Assembly: GCF_018143015.1 (NCBI RefSeq)
Contig: NC_054756.1
Location: 30,067,940 to 30,131,939, forward strand
Source of the DNA: Lytechinus variegatus
Taxonomy: Eukaryota; Echinodermata; Echinoidea; Temnopleuroida; Toxopneustidae
Reading direction: 5' to 3'
Length of the DNA stretch: 64,000 nt
Below, piece by piece: positions 10,216 through 21,992 of the stretch. Each line of letters begins with the position of its first letter. Position 1 is the stretch's first letter. The notes beneath the pieces are model-generated. The model was not told the DNA's origin. It was given only the letters and a program-made list of their open reading frames with translations, and did no database searches. Position numbers and translations under genes: made by a program.

Positions 10216-13200
10216 TCAGAGTGTGTAAATGGTTACCATGATGTCCATATCTTGAAAGGTCTTGGAGATTTGCTTCTTGACTTCATCCCATTTCAATCCA
10301 TCTAATCCACAACCAATACGAGGCATAGAGAGAGCTTTAATCCCATTTTTCTTGCAGTGTTCTGCCATAGAATGGAGAGAGTCTTGGAGGGATTTGTAAG
10401 TGGGCTTGTGCCAGAACTTCTCTTTGGTCACCTGGAAAGATCAAAGAATACATTTTAAAAAAAACTTATCAAGTGACCAGCCCCCTAACATCAGTCTGTA
10501 AGTATTATTCTAAAATGTCTTTTCTTCACAGCCTGAATAATTGCCAGACATAGTAACAAATGTTGCTATGTCTGGCAATATGTTTTTCAAATATTGTGTG
10601 TCAATCATTAAATAAAGGACAAAAGAACAGAAGAGAAACCATCCAGAAGTGTGATCAGCTTCATAGTTAAGGAATAGAAAAAGATCATCTTGATAAATAC
10701 TGTAGACTCTGCACAAGCCGACCTTCTGTAATTTGAGTAATCTCTGTAATTTGAGTAATTGCCTAACTTGACACATTCTGTCAAACCAGAATATGCAAAA
10801 TATGTGTCAATAACATCTTCTATAAAGTCCAATATCTGCAGAGTCCTAAAAATGTTTATGGTCTTGAATGTGGCAGACTCACCATTATGTAGAAGAGAAA
10901 ACAAATAATTATCTTTTGAAAGAAAATGTTAATGGAACTTTCATAAAAAAAGTCTACATCAGAGTTGCATTTGAAAAACTATTTTCTGCAGGTAAATAGA
11001 TTTGATTTTCATTTTTTCATCTTTTCTGACAGATAATGAGCAGAAGAAGAAAATATAATGTGATTTAGATTTCATGAAATATCATACTGACAAAAGATAA
11101 CAATTCGGTGAAATGATTTTCTTAGTAAACAAGGAAAATATGTTGTTGTTTTATGCTCTAGAAATTTTCAAAAAACGGGGGGCTAACATTTAGCATCAAG
11201 TACATACAAGAAGTATCCCTAATCAAGAAAAAAAGCCAATTAAAAAAAAAAAGAATTAGAGTTCTTTTTGTCAGTGGATGGCAATGTATCAAGAGCGGAA
11301 GGAGATCTTTGGAGACTTTAATCCAATAGAGGCCTATGCCCATTCCCCATCGATAATCTTCACCAGTGGTGAATGACATTCGCCATTTGAAATGACAAGA
11401 AAATCTAAAATTGTGCTCTTCACAATCACCACCTATCAACTGAATAAAAAGTTTTATCTTAGAATGAACTTACCATGTAATAAATAAACCTCTGTTCTCT
11501 CTGCAGAACTGCTACTCCTCCAGGCTTTACTCCTGTAAATCAAGAAAACATCATCACGAGAACATGAACACTGAGATTACCTTAACAATGTGAAAGGTAT
11601 TCAATAGAAAAAAACCCAAATCATTATCAACAATATTGATCTATTCAGCCATAAAAACACACAAAATATACAATGAAAATACAATATGAATAACTAAACA
11701 TAAGTTACTCAAATGACAAAAAACAGGGTAAAAATGATTTTTCTATTAGCCAGGGCTCAGGGAAGTAGCTTAAATGGTGATGTACATATGTGGGCAAAAA
11801 GATGACAACTTGAAAAAGATCTAAATTTTTGGATAAAGATGAGTGCCCTGTTGTACAATGAGCTGTGATTGTTCAAATCAATTTCAGGTATGGAAAGTCA
11901 GTTTGTCCATAATTCTTCATCTTCACTGAATTCCATAGAGAATACTAGCCATTGCACAAGTACATCACAAAATGATACCTTGAGCAAGAAGATCTTGAAC
12001 TCCTCCAAACTTCTTCTTGAAGATGGTTGCTATACCCTTGCCCATCCTCACATCTGCACTAATACAATGGGCCAAACTCTCTGTCTGAGGAGCACCAAAA
12101 AGGTCACCTTTCACTTCTTTCAAGATAAATGATCCTGTTTTTCGTCTCTGAGGAAATAAAAAAAATCATAGACTGAGGTATTTTAGCCAATAGAGCATGA
12201 CTTTCATGTCTCAACATCTCTTTGTATGTATATAATCCTCTTCTGAAGCTCTTTGTTTCAAACAATGCTTGTACAGTACAAGCATTTATGCATTAAAAAA
12301 AATTAATATGGCCTCATTAGGCCAATATAGGTTTGTTTAATTGTGGTATACATTTCTGCAATCACTAGATTAAAAAAAATAAAATCTACATTAGTTTTGC
12401 CCATTATCGCATGGGTTATATTGCTACCTGTATCCTAAACCATCAACAGAGGCCCAAACCACTACTGGGTGCTGCATTTACAATGCATATGGGAACTACA
12501 GACTTCATAAGTCAATATTATTAAAGGAACCAACGCCTCAAAAACCCAAAATGTATGTTACTATCTGCCTCAAATTATCCCACAACTAGTGTGGCAAAAT
12601 TCTCTTATACATGCCAAAATACTTGATCAGGCTTCAATCATAAAATTCAGAAAATAATTCTTTACCTGCAAGAGTAAATCTGTCTACACTCACTGTCAAA
12701 GTATAACATGAATTTTGACAAAACTGAGCAATCACACCTTCCAGAAGACAATATAACTTTTTTGAACTGCTGAAGTTTTCAACAGCTATCAATTGGTACA
12801 TATCATACTCATATTTGAGTGGATTTTATTAAGTGAATCTATCCATGAGGTTTTTCTACAAAAAATTAAGAATAATAATCTGCTTTTATATAGCACTAGT
12901 ACATTGGAACGACATCTCTATAAAGTGCTTTACAGATAGTTTATTACCCCAGTCAACAGATCCTGACATGCCCACATACAATGTATGCACCTTCTCCACT
13001 CCTGGGGAGCATTCCAACAAGAGTTCCAAGACTCAATTGCTAGGCATACTACATATAGGCTTTCACATTCTACCGGATACCCATTTAACACCTGGGTGGA
13101 TAGTGGCAAAGTGTGGATTAACGCCTTGCAGAAGGACGCTAGGCCATAGTGGGATTCGAACACACGACCCTCTGATTACAAGACGAGAGTCAAAACCGCT

Positions 13201-13489
13201 ACACCAGCTTCCACTAGTATTCATATATAGGTTTTAATATGCCAATTTTAAAAAATAACATGCCATTTTAGATTTTATAATCTGCTTTCCAAACTAAAAA
13301 AAGTCAGCTTGGCCCAACTCATATTGTATTTTAACTGGGTGATAATTATTTTTGGACTGTTATACAAACCTTGCTCATCTGGGCCTGCTCCACCTCATCA
13401 GATTCTCCATCCCCTTGACCTTTGCCCTCAACTTTGGTGACCTTTGACCCTGTTGATGAAGAACTCTTCTTGACCAGATACTTATCCAT
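10216..13489 (-). CDS. OARD1: OARD1/TARG1-like ADP-ribose glycohydrolase (macrodomain), 4 exons
   Basis: Predicted exons on the minus strand: 13489-13370, 12147-11979, 11532-11474 and 10431-10216, stop TGA at 10218-10216, giving 187 aa. All introns are GT..AG and phases agree (0, 1, 0). Family knowledge: OARD1 (TARG1) removes ADP-ribose from glutamate and deacylates O-acetyl-ADP-ribose, in nucleus and cytosol. The sequence shows the macrodomain at about residues 47-187: [57 protein letters not shown], terminal TIYTL. Lys-119 and Asp-160 align with human catalytic Lys84 and Asp125. Human protein is 152 aa; the extra length is a Ser/Gly/Glu-rich N-terminal exon of 40 residues. An in-frame ATG further upstream (13570) would add 27 residues; I chose 13489 because the upstream part reads like untranslated DNA. 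First exon and start are less certain than exons 2-4. Confidence 0.9.
10540..10579. repeat. Tight 40-nt hairpin in OARD1-like intron 3
   Basis: ATTGCCAGACATAGTAAC is followed by the loop AAAT and then GTTGCTATGTCTGGCAAT: 18-bp arms with one mismatch. It lies in the intron between exons 3 and 4. It could be a tiny foldback remnant or a hairpin-forming RNA segment; nothing shows that it is processed. Confidence 0.6.
12867..13213 (-). mobile_element. tRNA-derived SINE, family S1, full-length copy
   Basis: On the minus strand the head reads GGTGTAGCGGTTTTGACTC (box A-like), then GGTCGTGTGTTCGAATCCC (box B). The body carries AAGGCGTTAATCCACACTTT and GCTCCCCAGGAGTGGAGAA, and the tail has AAAGCACTTTATAGAGATGT and ends in ATT triplets. 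This is the RNA polymerase III promoter layout of a tRNA-derived SINE. It sits in intron 1 of the OARD1-like gene. Other copies: 6287 (partial), 47245, 47880, 60286, 62797. Confidence 0.75.
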
Positions 13490-14391
13490 AATATAATCAC
13501 TAGCGTTGAAAACCAGAAAGATGCCAATCTGAAGTCTGACTGTAGCATATGAAAAATTATAAAAAGCCAAATTCGAATGGGCACTGATATTGAATCCTAG
13601 CTACATCAGAAAAACTTGGATACTACAACTAGTCTACAATATGTACATCAAGGGGTGATGCCAAGGTATTTTGATTGGGGGGGGGGGGGTGTGGGGGGGA
13701 GGAGGAGGCCAGGAGGGTACATATTCTTTTTTCTCATCAGCCGGGTATTAGAGTCTAACAAAGACCATTCCTTTTATTTTCAAGTCTTGTATCTTTTCTT
13801 CCTCTCTTTTTCCTTTTCTCTCTCCCTTTCTCTTTTTCTTTTTCGCCTTTTCTTCCTCTTTTTTCTGTATTTTGTTAATTCATGATCCCTTTCTCCTTTC
13901 CATTGGAATAAAAGTGGGGGGGGGGGGTAGTTAAACTCCTTCTGAATCCCTTCCTAATGTTTTTTCTTCTTCAAATGAGTAATGATGAACACCAAAGTGC
14001 CAATCGAATGGACTTCTGTCTGGAGGCAGAATTTCTTGTCTCTCTCTCTCTTTCTATAAACAATGAATGGAATTTAATGCACATTTTTTAAATTTCAATA
14101 GTGATATTTCAAAGATAGTTTTAGTGTGTCTATATAATGATATAATAATAATATACAAAATTTAAAAGCGATTTAAACTGAGGTTTAAAAGCACTAAGAA
14201 AGAAGAAAAAAAGAATCTAAGCACAAGATATCTCAGTAAAACAAAGAAACTGAAAGCAATAACACCATTATGAAAAATTAATTAGATCTAGTCTATACAC
14301 ACAAATAAAGAGATAATCGGCAAATATTAAACAAATATATCAGGCTTTGAGAAAGTATAGTGGAATTATTTATCCGAGGTTGGTCTGGCAA
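13490..14391. other. Region upstream of the OARD1-like start, no further exon seen
   Basis: It holds two G runs (near 13677 and 13915), which look like the tips of a small GGGGGG-type insertion at about 13655-13930, with a pyrimidine tract at 13770-13865 between them, and a CTCTCTCT run at 14038. Any promoter of the OARD1-like gene should lie here, but no convincing core promoter motif was found. Confidence 0.45.
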
Positions 14392-14652
14392 TTACGATTC
14401 ATAACAAAAATGGCCGATCGAGACGGGGGTAGGAGAGAACTTTTCGTTTTTTGGAGGTTCCAGTTTGTGCCCAGATGTCAGGAAACTGCCACTCGTTAGA
14501 CCTTCATCCATATAATCGTGGTAAGTGCTTGATTTCTGTTTTAACTATTTATTCGGAGAATTATTTTGACCATACTTCACGCTTGTCGGGTGAGTATGCC
14601 AAATTACACGTAAGGTCCTAGGCTCCCGCCCGCGACGCGGGCGGGAGTTCCC
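14392..14652 (+). repeat. Exon-like duplicate, copy 1, ending in a GC hairpin
   Basis: A segment beginning ATTCATAACAAAAATGGCCG and running past GGTAAGTGCTTGATTTCTG and GGGTGAGTATGCC to a perfect 12-bp hairpin (14623-14634 with 14636-14647, CTCCCGCCCGCG). A near-identical copy lies in the opposite orientation at 30553-30823. Both copies keep ATGGCCGATCGAGACGGG and a consensus splice donor (GTAAGT). The frame from ATG meets a stop after 29 codons, so it may be a 5'-exon fragment or a mobile element end; identity is unknown. Confidence 0.6.
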
Positions 14653-15029
14653 TGGGTTAGACTTGGCCAATGCTCAAGCACTGGCACTTGGCAGCAGCGC
14701 CAGAGACGAAATAGATCGAGGGAAGGCCATTCTAAAATCGATTCAATTTGATATATTACTAGTTAGTCGTCGGTCTCATATCCCCCCACCCCACCACCTC
14801 CATATCCACTTAAACTCAACACACTATAAACGCACATACACACACCCGTTTCCAAATCATAATATAAAACAGAATTACTTACTTCCCGGTGTACTATTCT
14901 AAGCTCGGCTAATGGGCGAGGCATGTTCAGCGCGATCATATCGCACGTGTACTTTGTTTTGATATGCTGCCCTCTACGAATGTTTTGGTGAGGTCGCTGG
15001 GCGTTTTGTGTCCAGTGAACTTCAAGCAC

Positions 15030-15940
15030 TGATCTCTCCCCTAGGGGACAGAGGCGTCGATCCTGGGGGGGGCAGGAGGGGCGATCGCCCCACCAATTAA
15101 AATATTGGGGGGGCAAACATATCATTTTGCCCCCCCAATAATTCCGGATATGCATTAAAAAAACAAGATTGTAATGTTCAGCAAGCGAGATGGTGATACA
15201 CAACTCGTTCTTTATTTAAAATCGTGCTTTTCAATTTCTTTCAATTATTTTATTTCAATTGTGCTCAAAATGTTCGCTTTTCAAATTGGAATATACAAAT
15301 TTTCAGCTCGCGCTTCGCGCTCGCATCATTTCTGTAGCAAAAACCCATACTTTTCATGATTAAATAGGTGAATGTAAATGTCCCACTTTCAGTTCTAAGC
15401 CTCAAAAGTACTCCTGCTTCGATTTGCAATCATCTTTTCTTGGATATATATCTTGTTCTTCATCAAAAACGTCCACTAAACTGTCATTTTTTCAGATCGA
15501 AATATCAAAATTTTCAGCTCGCGCTTCGCGCTCGCATCTATTGTTCTTTTAGATACAAATCTTATCATTGGTACCAAAAATGCTTAGAATATCAAGTTTT
15601 CAGGTCAGAATATAAGGAAATTTCAGCTCACTCTCGGCACTCGTACTATCTGTGTAGTGAGATATGTATCCTCCTCATGAGTTACTACAAACAGTCCTAA
15701 ACAGGCACGCTTTTCCTGTCAGTATACTAAAAAAAAATCAGCTCGCGCTTCGCGCTCGCATTAATTTGTTTGTGAGATACGTGTCTGGGTCTCATGAGTC
15801 ATATATATATGCATATATATAGATATATGTGTGTGTGGTGTGTGGGTGGGTGTTTTGTACGATCGAGCGCCTTTGGAACATTAATGATTTTGCCCCCCCA
15901 ATCTGAAAAATGGATCGACGCCCCTGCTAGGGGAGAGATC
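15030..15940. mobile_element. GGGGGG-tipped element with internal GC-rich satellite
   Basis: The ends are inverted: GATCTCTCCCCTAGGGGACA..GGCGTCGATCC at left and GGATCGACGCCCCTG..AGGGGAGAGATC at right. Next to each tip is a run of G or C and a TTTTGCCCCCCC-type phrase. Inside, CAGCTCGCGCTTCGCGCTCG cores recur at about 15305, 15514, 15630 (degenerate) and 15740, roughly 110 or 210 bp apart. No transposase. An imperfect direct repeat (AGTGAACTTCAAGCACTGAT and AGTGACTTCAAGGCGTGAT) flanks the whole. Probable non-autonomous DNA transposon. Confidence 0.6.
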
Positions 15941-16074
15941 AGTGACTTCAAGGCGTGATGATGCAGAGGTACTTTCAATTTGGTCAGTGGTAAAGCTATT
16001 AAAGGTCGGTACAGACGTAATGATTGATACACGTCATTAGAAAACTCAAACACACACAACATACATACACAGTC

Positions 16075-17554
16075 CAGTGGCGGATCCAGAGGGGGGCGCC
16101 CCGGGCGCGCGCCCCCCCCCCCTATTTTCGCCGGATTTTTTTTTTTTTTTTGGATGGTTATATTTACTGGATTGGTACAATGTAGTCAATTTCAAGGGCT
16201 AGATCTAGTCAAAACTATATTTTAACTTACGCTCATGGCCTTTGTGTTCGCACAAAGGCACCTCTGTCATACTGTATTGCAATTTGTAAATTCCGGAATT
16301 CCAGGGCGCTCAAGTCGATTGGTTGGAAAGTTGCACCACTTGTAATCGGGAGTTGCAGTGCAGTGACCAGTGTGAAGATGTTGGACTGGATATCATTTTT
16401 TCCCGATTCCCAATCATTCCAACGAATTATCAAGGAGCAAAATTGTATATTCTCAATCACCAGTCGACCCCACTCCGCGTTTGCTGTGTATAGGCAGTAT
16501 ATGTCAGCGTAAGGAGCGAAGATTTTATGTGACGGGGGGGGGGGGGATTAATAAAAATACTTTCGTGCTGGGGAAAAACGTCCCGAGGACACATTGTGTA
16601 TTGTTAAAAAGTAGAAATTGTGACATTAACCCCCCCCCCTTACCTCATTTTTAATGTCTGATAATCTATAGGTTTGCTGATTACAATATATCTTAAAAAA
16701 AAAATTGCCAGCAAAATCGAAAAAAAAAATAGTTTTAAAAATCTAGGGGGGGGGGACGACCTCCCCCGAAATATTTGAGGGAGAACGTCCCCCGTCCCCC
16801 CCCCCCGATCGCTGCCGATGATATGCGCGTAAACCCAAATCCATCTGACCAAGGAGGTTGGTGGAAGCCAGATTTCCCCCTCCCTGATGTGTTCCTCCGC
16901 GCACCCGTCCGATTGACGTGACTTGAGGCAAGCTATACGCGTGCAGTAATTACTTTGATGTTGTGCAGAATGACTGGATTATTGAAGATGATTTGAAAAT
17001 AATACGAGGGAAAAGGTTGATTACCAGAAGATGATGTCGTTTTTTTTCTGTAGTTTGTAACAATTTACTGTGCATTTTGGGGGAAAAAAGAACCAAATTT
17101 TATGCATGTTGCCATACGACTAAACAATTCTCGTTTGAAACACACAATGTAAATACACAAATGACACTGATAAACAGAATGGATTATTCGGAACTTATCG
17201 ATTACAAGTCTCAGTTTCGTATCATTTAAATTTGACGTTTCAATCACACGATGCAAGCAAGTGAAGAGCCTTTGCCAAATGTATGTTTTGAATGACCGCT
17301 TATACGGTGTGTGACTGGAAACCAACTCCTAAATGAGACAGTATGTGTCTTTTATTCATGAAGTTACAGTGATTTAAGTGTGCATTTTTCTTCTAAAGGT
17401 GCTCTCAAAATACGACTTTTGGACATGATTTTTTTGAAAAAGTCCTTGCCGTGGGAGGGGGGTATACCCCCTCCCACACCCTCCCCCGCTCGGTCGCTTC
17501 GCTCCCTCGCCGCTGGCGCCCCCCCCCTATTTCAAAATCCTGGATCCGCCCCTG
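16075..17554. mobile_element. hAT-like non-autonomous element, about 1.5 kb
   Basis: The left tip is CAGTGGCGGATCCAG and the right tip is the inverted CTGGATCCGCCCCTG; CAGGGGCGGATCCAG-type tips are characteristic of many animal hAT elements. Subterminal GC-rich segments (GGGCGCCCCGGGCGC at left, GCCGCTGGCGCCCCC at right) are also inverted. The flanks share only CAGTC, so the target duplication is unclear. A second G/C-tipped insertion may be nested at about 16530-16800. I found no recognisable transposase. Confidence 0.65.
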
Positions 17555-18039
17555 CAGTCTGTATCGAATGTAGAATTCAAATCAATTGTTTACCAAAAAT
17601 TAAGTTGAAAAGATGTTTGTGTCATTAAAGCCATTATAATGTGAATTTGTCATCGAGTTTCATCTGACATTAAAACCTTTATACAGCATCGTTTGTTAGT
17701 TTTTATCATTGAATTATTCGTAATTTTTTTCGTAGGAAATCTTATAGTTGTCTTCAAAAATAGCGATATAAGCATTTTTTTTCGTATGACAAAATATTAA
17801 AAAGCCTGACGCAAAGTCTGAAATGCTAGCCAATTAAGCCAGTTCGTACATTCTGTGCATGATCAGATGGTACTAAAGTGACATGGAGGTTTAATAGGCC
17901 TATCTAATGAGACAAACACCAACTTTGATGCCTTGATTATGATTTTTTTATTTGTCTTTTTCACTAGATCCAGAAATCAACAAGACGTCCACTAGCGACT
18001 GGCATTTCTTTGTTGACAAGTACATTGTTATGCTAATGC

Positions 18040-18593
18040 CCCGGGGGGCCACTTCCATTCACGAGTCATGCGCGACCATGGGGTCTCGAAAAGCACCCTA
18101 AACACGTAATTTCCATATTCTGAAAATGCACCCCTTAACAAGTATTGGCGTGTGAAACCCTGCCCTTAACAAGTATTGTAGACAAAACGATACTCTTGGC
18201 AAATATTCCCTGAAATGAACCCCTAAACAAGTACAGGAATGCTTTATTGTTACGGGTCCTTCGGTCGTTGGCTTTAACTTATTTGGTTTAGTATACGACC
18301 CCACATTCTACACCTCGCGCAAATCGGACTCTAAACACACACAAAGTGTTGGGGCAAAAAGGACATCCTTTATAAAATATTTTAATTTTCTTTTATCATC
18401 CCCGCAAATCGACCCTAAACACGTAATCTTCCTAGCGAAATAGATACCCTTTTTTCATTATTTTTGTGTTTTTGACACCCTTATCACGTTACGTACGTAA
18501 CGTGCCCTATCGTGAAAAAGACATCCCTTTTACTACGTGTTTTTTTGGTCGCGCATGGTATCCACTCGTCAATGTAAGTGCCCCCCCCCCCGG
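18040..18593. mobile_element. MITE with perfect 8-bp target duplication (hAT-type)
   Basis: The element runs from CCCGGGGGGCCACTTCCA to a C run plus CCCGGG, with GGCCACTTCCATT mirrored by AATGTAAGTGCC at the right. It is flanked on both sides by gctaatgc (18032-18039 and 18594-18601), an exact 8-bp duplication. The interior repeats phrases such as CCCTTAACAAGTATTG and CCCTAAACACGTAAT several times in tandem-like order. No coding capacity. A related, shorter copy is at 30104. Confidence 0.8.
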
Positions 18594-18601
18594 GCTAATG
18601 C

Positions 18602-19259
18602 ATTCAAATTATAGAAATGCAACTAATTTCATAGAGCGTTCATTGGTGTGCTATTCTAGTCATCTGGTCTATTTTATTTATTCACCATGTTATGAAAGGC
18701 ATGCTTACGTAATATCTTGCTTTGAAATCTGCCTATTCATAAATGAAGAAATGAAAGGTCTTTGACTAACAATGTCCATGAAGAAAAGTAGTCCAGAGGA
18801 TATATAACTTCAAAATGAAAAGACCTGATAATAACTGTCTGTTACGAATTATGCTGATAGTAATGATCAACGAACTTTAGGAGAAAGTTATATTACAAGA
18901 ACTAAATGCATTTTGACAAATACATAAAAAAAATAAAAAAGTTTTGTCTTCATTTGGTATAGGAATGTAGAAGATAATTGGATTCTTGGGAAAAGGTGCT
19001 TTATATTTATTGCTGTGCTTTATGTTCTTTTCACATCACCCCCCCCCCTTCCTCGAGCGGCCCTGAGTCGCTCTTGCTTTCGCTCCCCCACCCTCTCTCT
19101 CTCCATAAAGTGGGATCCAGCTTTCGTCAAAGGGGGTGGCAGAAAATATTTTCATCAACACTTTCCATGATTGGAATCTGGTATACTATTGTTAAGGCGG
19201 TAGTCTACAAAAGAATGATTTTTAAAAGTCCATCTATTTCTACTCAAAAAAATCATTTA
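18602..19259. other. Spacer with a short C run, no gene seen
   Basis: AT-rich DNA. A C run followed by TTCCTCGAGCGGCCC lies near 19038-19065 and may be the tip of another GGGGGG-type element that joins the satellite-bearing stretch to its right. No exon recognised. Confidence 0.4.
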
Positions 19260-20840
19260 TTAATTCATAAGGTATAAAAAGATGATACGAGCGCGAAGGG
19301 CGAACTCATTAATAATTAATGGGCTTACAAATGTACTATGTATCGCATATCTGAAAATCGATCATTCTGAGCTTTTTTAAATCATGAATAAGATGTCCAT
19401 CTAAAAATAAATCATGAATGCAAGGGGCGCAAGCGCCAGCTGATTTTTTGTTTTGTTTTCGACCTGAAAAACTGAACGCCTTTTGAAATCGTTTAACACG
19501 GAGGTATCTAACTAGTCAACTGATGCAAAATTGATATTCAGACCCGAAAACTGAAAAGTTAAACACATTTTGAAATAAATGGGGAACAGCTAGTGCAACA
19601 TAATGTTAAATAAATTATTTCTTGAAAAGGCTACGCGAAAGTCAGGTTAATTTTCGACACCATACTGACTGTCTTTTTCATTCAAACAATACCCTGAGAA
19701 TTTACTAAAATCTATCGATTGAATCTTGCTGTATAGCATGTAACAGTATAACAACCATAAATTACCCTTTGTTTTAACAATGTATTTCGAGTAAATAATG
19801 AAATTACCCAACTAGACAAATTGATTTGTATCTCCTGCCAATGACTCGTACGGCACTTACGCTGAACACGTTTTTCATTCACTGCCCCCAAATTTTGGAA
19901 TTCTCTTCCCCCAGTCTGAATATGAGAGAGAGATCTTAAGTATATTTAAAACCACTAATTGTATCTAACGACAACCCCTCCTTGATTATTCGTGAACAAC
20001 AAAGATCTCTTTTCCCCCTTTCCCTACTCCCTTTTTTGTGTCCCCCCCCCCCATTTATTCTGTTGTTTCTTATTCTTTCTCGGTGGATATCCTCCCCCTA
20101 TCCCTGGCCCATTCATTATTCAGATATGTTAATCATACATGAACATCTTCCCTGATACCCACCGTCTTTCTGCCTTTTCTCTGCCGACACTCTATATTAT
20201 ATTAACTATATTAATTAAAATCCTGTTTAATTCAATGAATATTTGAGTTTTATTAATGTACTTTTTATGTTTTCAAAAAAACCCAGCGTATATAAGCAAT
20301 TTGGTTTATTCGGGTTTTTTTTTTCATTTTCATTTTTTTAAAAGCATAATATACATTCAATTATTCATACTTTCGTAAGTGTTTTATTATCTGTTTTAGG
20401 AAATGATATGAGTTTATTGAGTTTGTTTGTTTTTATTTCTTCCATTAGCTACTATAAGCTCATTGTTTTTTTTATAATTGATTTGTATATATTTCTGTAT
20501 GTTGAAAAATGTACATTTATGTAGAATTGAAATAAACCAATAAATTCAAATTAAGAACAAAGTATGGCCTATGAGATGAAGAAGCGCGAGCTGTTTTTTT
20601 TTATATATATATTTAGACCTAATAAAAAGGGACATTCTAAGCATATTTTATTAGGATTCGAACTACATGGGAAGCTAAACAAACAATCAATGCGAGCGCG
20701 AAGCGCACTAGCTGACTTTTTTTTTTAATATCAACCCGAATGGGAACATTGTGAAGACGATATGTGTCTTCATAAAATTGATAATTGATGCAAGCGAAGA
20801 GCGCATGCTGAAACGTTTAGACTTGAATTATGGGACATTC
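19260..20840. repeat. Degenerate GCGAGCGCGAAGCGC satellite stretch, interrupted by a LINE piece
   Basis: The cores GCGCGAAGGGCGA (19291), GCGCAAGCGCCAGCTGA (19425), GCGCGAGCTG (20583), GCGAGCGCGAAGCGCA (20691) and GCGAAGAGCGCATGCTGA (20785) are spaced at about 100-130 bp. Between them come ATATTCAGACC- and GGGACATTCTAAG-like phrases, the same as in the elements at 1235 and 15030. The pattern is broken between about 19830 and 20560 by LINE sequence. It is probably the inside of a hAT-like element whose tips are lost or unclear. Confidence 0.55.
19830..20560 (+). mobile_element. LINE 3'-end fragment
   Basis: At about 19845-19950 the translation resembles the C-terminal block common to many CR1/L2-type LINEs (an ...FxxxxPxxxNSLPP... 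pattern, here broken across frames: FFIHCP then FGILFP). An AT-rich 3' tail follows, ending AATTGAAATAAACCAATAAATTC near 20550. Only the last part of ORF2 and the 3' UTR are present. Family assignment is tentative. Confidence 0.45.
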
Positions 20841-21127
20841 TAGATTCTAGAACCTATTTATAATCATGAAGAAACAAAAACCAACAAAAAATAAAATAAA
20901 AAATCAAACACAATAGACCTACATAAACAATCACAACAACTTTTGACCTGCTTTTTTCCATGAAGAATACGTTATTTATTTTCATTCAAGGCAATTATTA
21001 AATTCAGGTTTCTTTTAAAAAAAATTGTAAATACTACAATAAACCTTGTAACAAGACACAATCAACTCGTAAATTACATCGGCTCTGTACAAAGACCATC
21101 CGGTTCCAGTATGATAGAGGTTAATGC

Positions 21128-21312
21128 ATGGATTAACCTGGTGGGTATTTCATAAAGCTATTTGTAAGCATGTTACTGGTCATCCTTTCTTATTGTGGTA
21201 AATGGTATACACCAAATGTTCATTGGTGATGATACTAGCACCTAAAAAGGGATCACCAGTCGTTCCTAAAGTCGCTCTTAACTTACGAACGGCTTTATGA
21301 AACGGCCCCAAA
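21128..21312. mobile_element. Palindromic MITE with TTTCATAAAGC tips, copy 1
   Basis: Left TATTTCATAAAGCTATT is mirrored at right by CGGCTTTATGAAACGGCCCC. Inside, GTTACTGGTCATCCTTTCT faces GGGATCACCAGTCGTTCC. It is clearly related to 46222-46398, which shares GATCACCAGTCGTTC and TAAAGTC.CTCTTAACTT. No coding capacity. Confidence 0.65.
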
Positions 21313-21437
21313 TGACTACTGAATTCTTTTTTTTTTTTGGGGGGGGGGGGGGGGGTAAAATTCAATAAGATCCCTTTTGTAAAAATACCAGTGTATGATT
21401 ATCTTCAATTCAAAGGTTTAAAATTTAGATTTTGATG

Positions 21438-21638
21438 CATGGGCGGATCCAGGTTTTTTTACTAAAGGGGGGGCACATTTTCCCAAGGAAAAATTTGACA
21501 AGCAAAAATATAAAAAAGGTCTTCACTTTTAAGGGGGGTCACACTTCTATTTCAATACCATGTTTACATCAAAAATTGTAATTGTGCCTCTCAAAAGGGA
21601 AGGGGCGCGGGCCGGCTCCCCCCCTTGATCCGCGAGTG
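21438..21638. mobile_element. hAT-like MITE, 201 bp
   Basis: The tips CATGGGCGGATCCAGG and CTTGATCCGCGAGTG are imperfect inverted repeats of the CAGGGGCGGATCCAG type. The flanks ttttgatg (21430-21437) and atttgatg (21639-21646) match at 7 of 8 positions, as expected of an aged 8-bp target duplication. Confidence 0.7.
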
Positions 21639-21992
21639 ATTTGATGTACTGATGAATAAGAACCACCAATTGTCATATTCTCAAGCATCGCTGCCCAAAG
21701 TTTCTTTGTCATCATTTTGTTTGTTTACTTGGCATATCTATATTTTCATTCACTCTCTCCCATGAGAAGAAATTTCAGGTCGTGATGGTCTTGAAACTAT
21801 AACTCTATACCTAAATAATATGATGTGGAATTATTTTTGACACTAAATTTATATAAAATGAGATTTCCGTCCCTGGTGTGGTGAGTTATAAATGCGATAC
21901 TCTACTTTGAAAGAGATTGAAGCAAGTGAGCACTATAAAAATAAAAATAGTTATATAGACATTGCATGTAAATCATCAAATTTACCGAATGC

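Noticed and set aside
12833-13237. 134-codon plus-strand frame
   Set aside because: It is the antisense of a tRNA-derived SINE; similar frames appear over the SINE at 47245 for the same reason.
14763-15203. 146-codon minus-strand frame
   Set aside because: It crosses the G-run tip of a transposon and has no domain; long only because of GC-rich element sequence.
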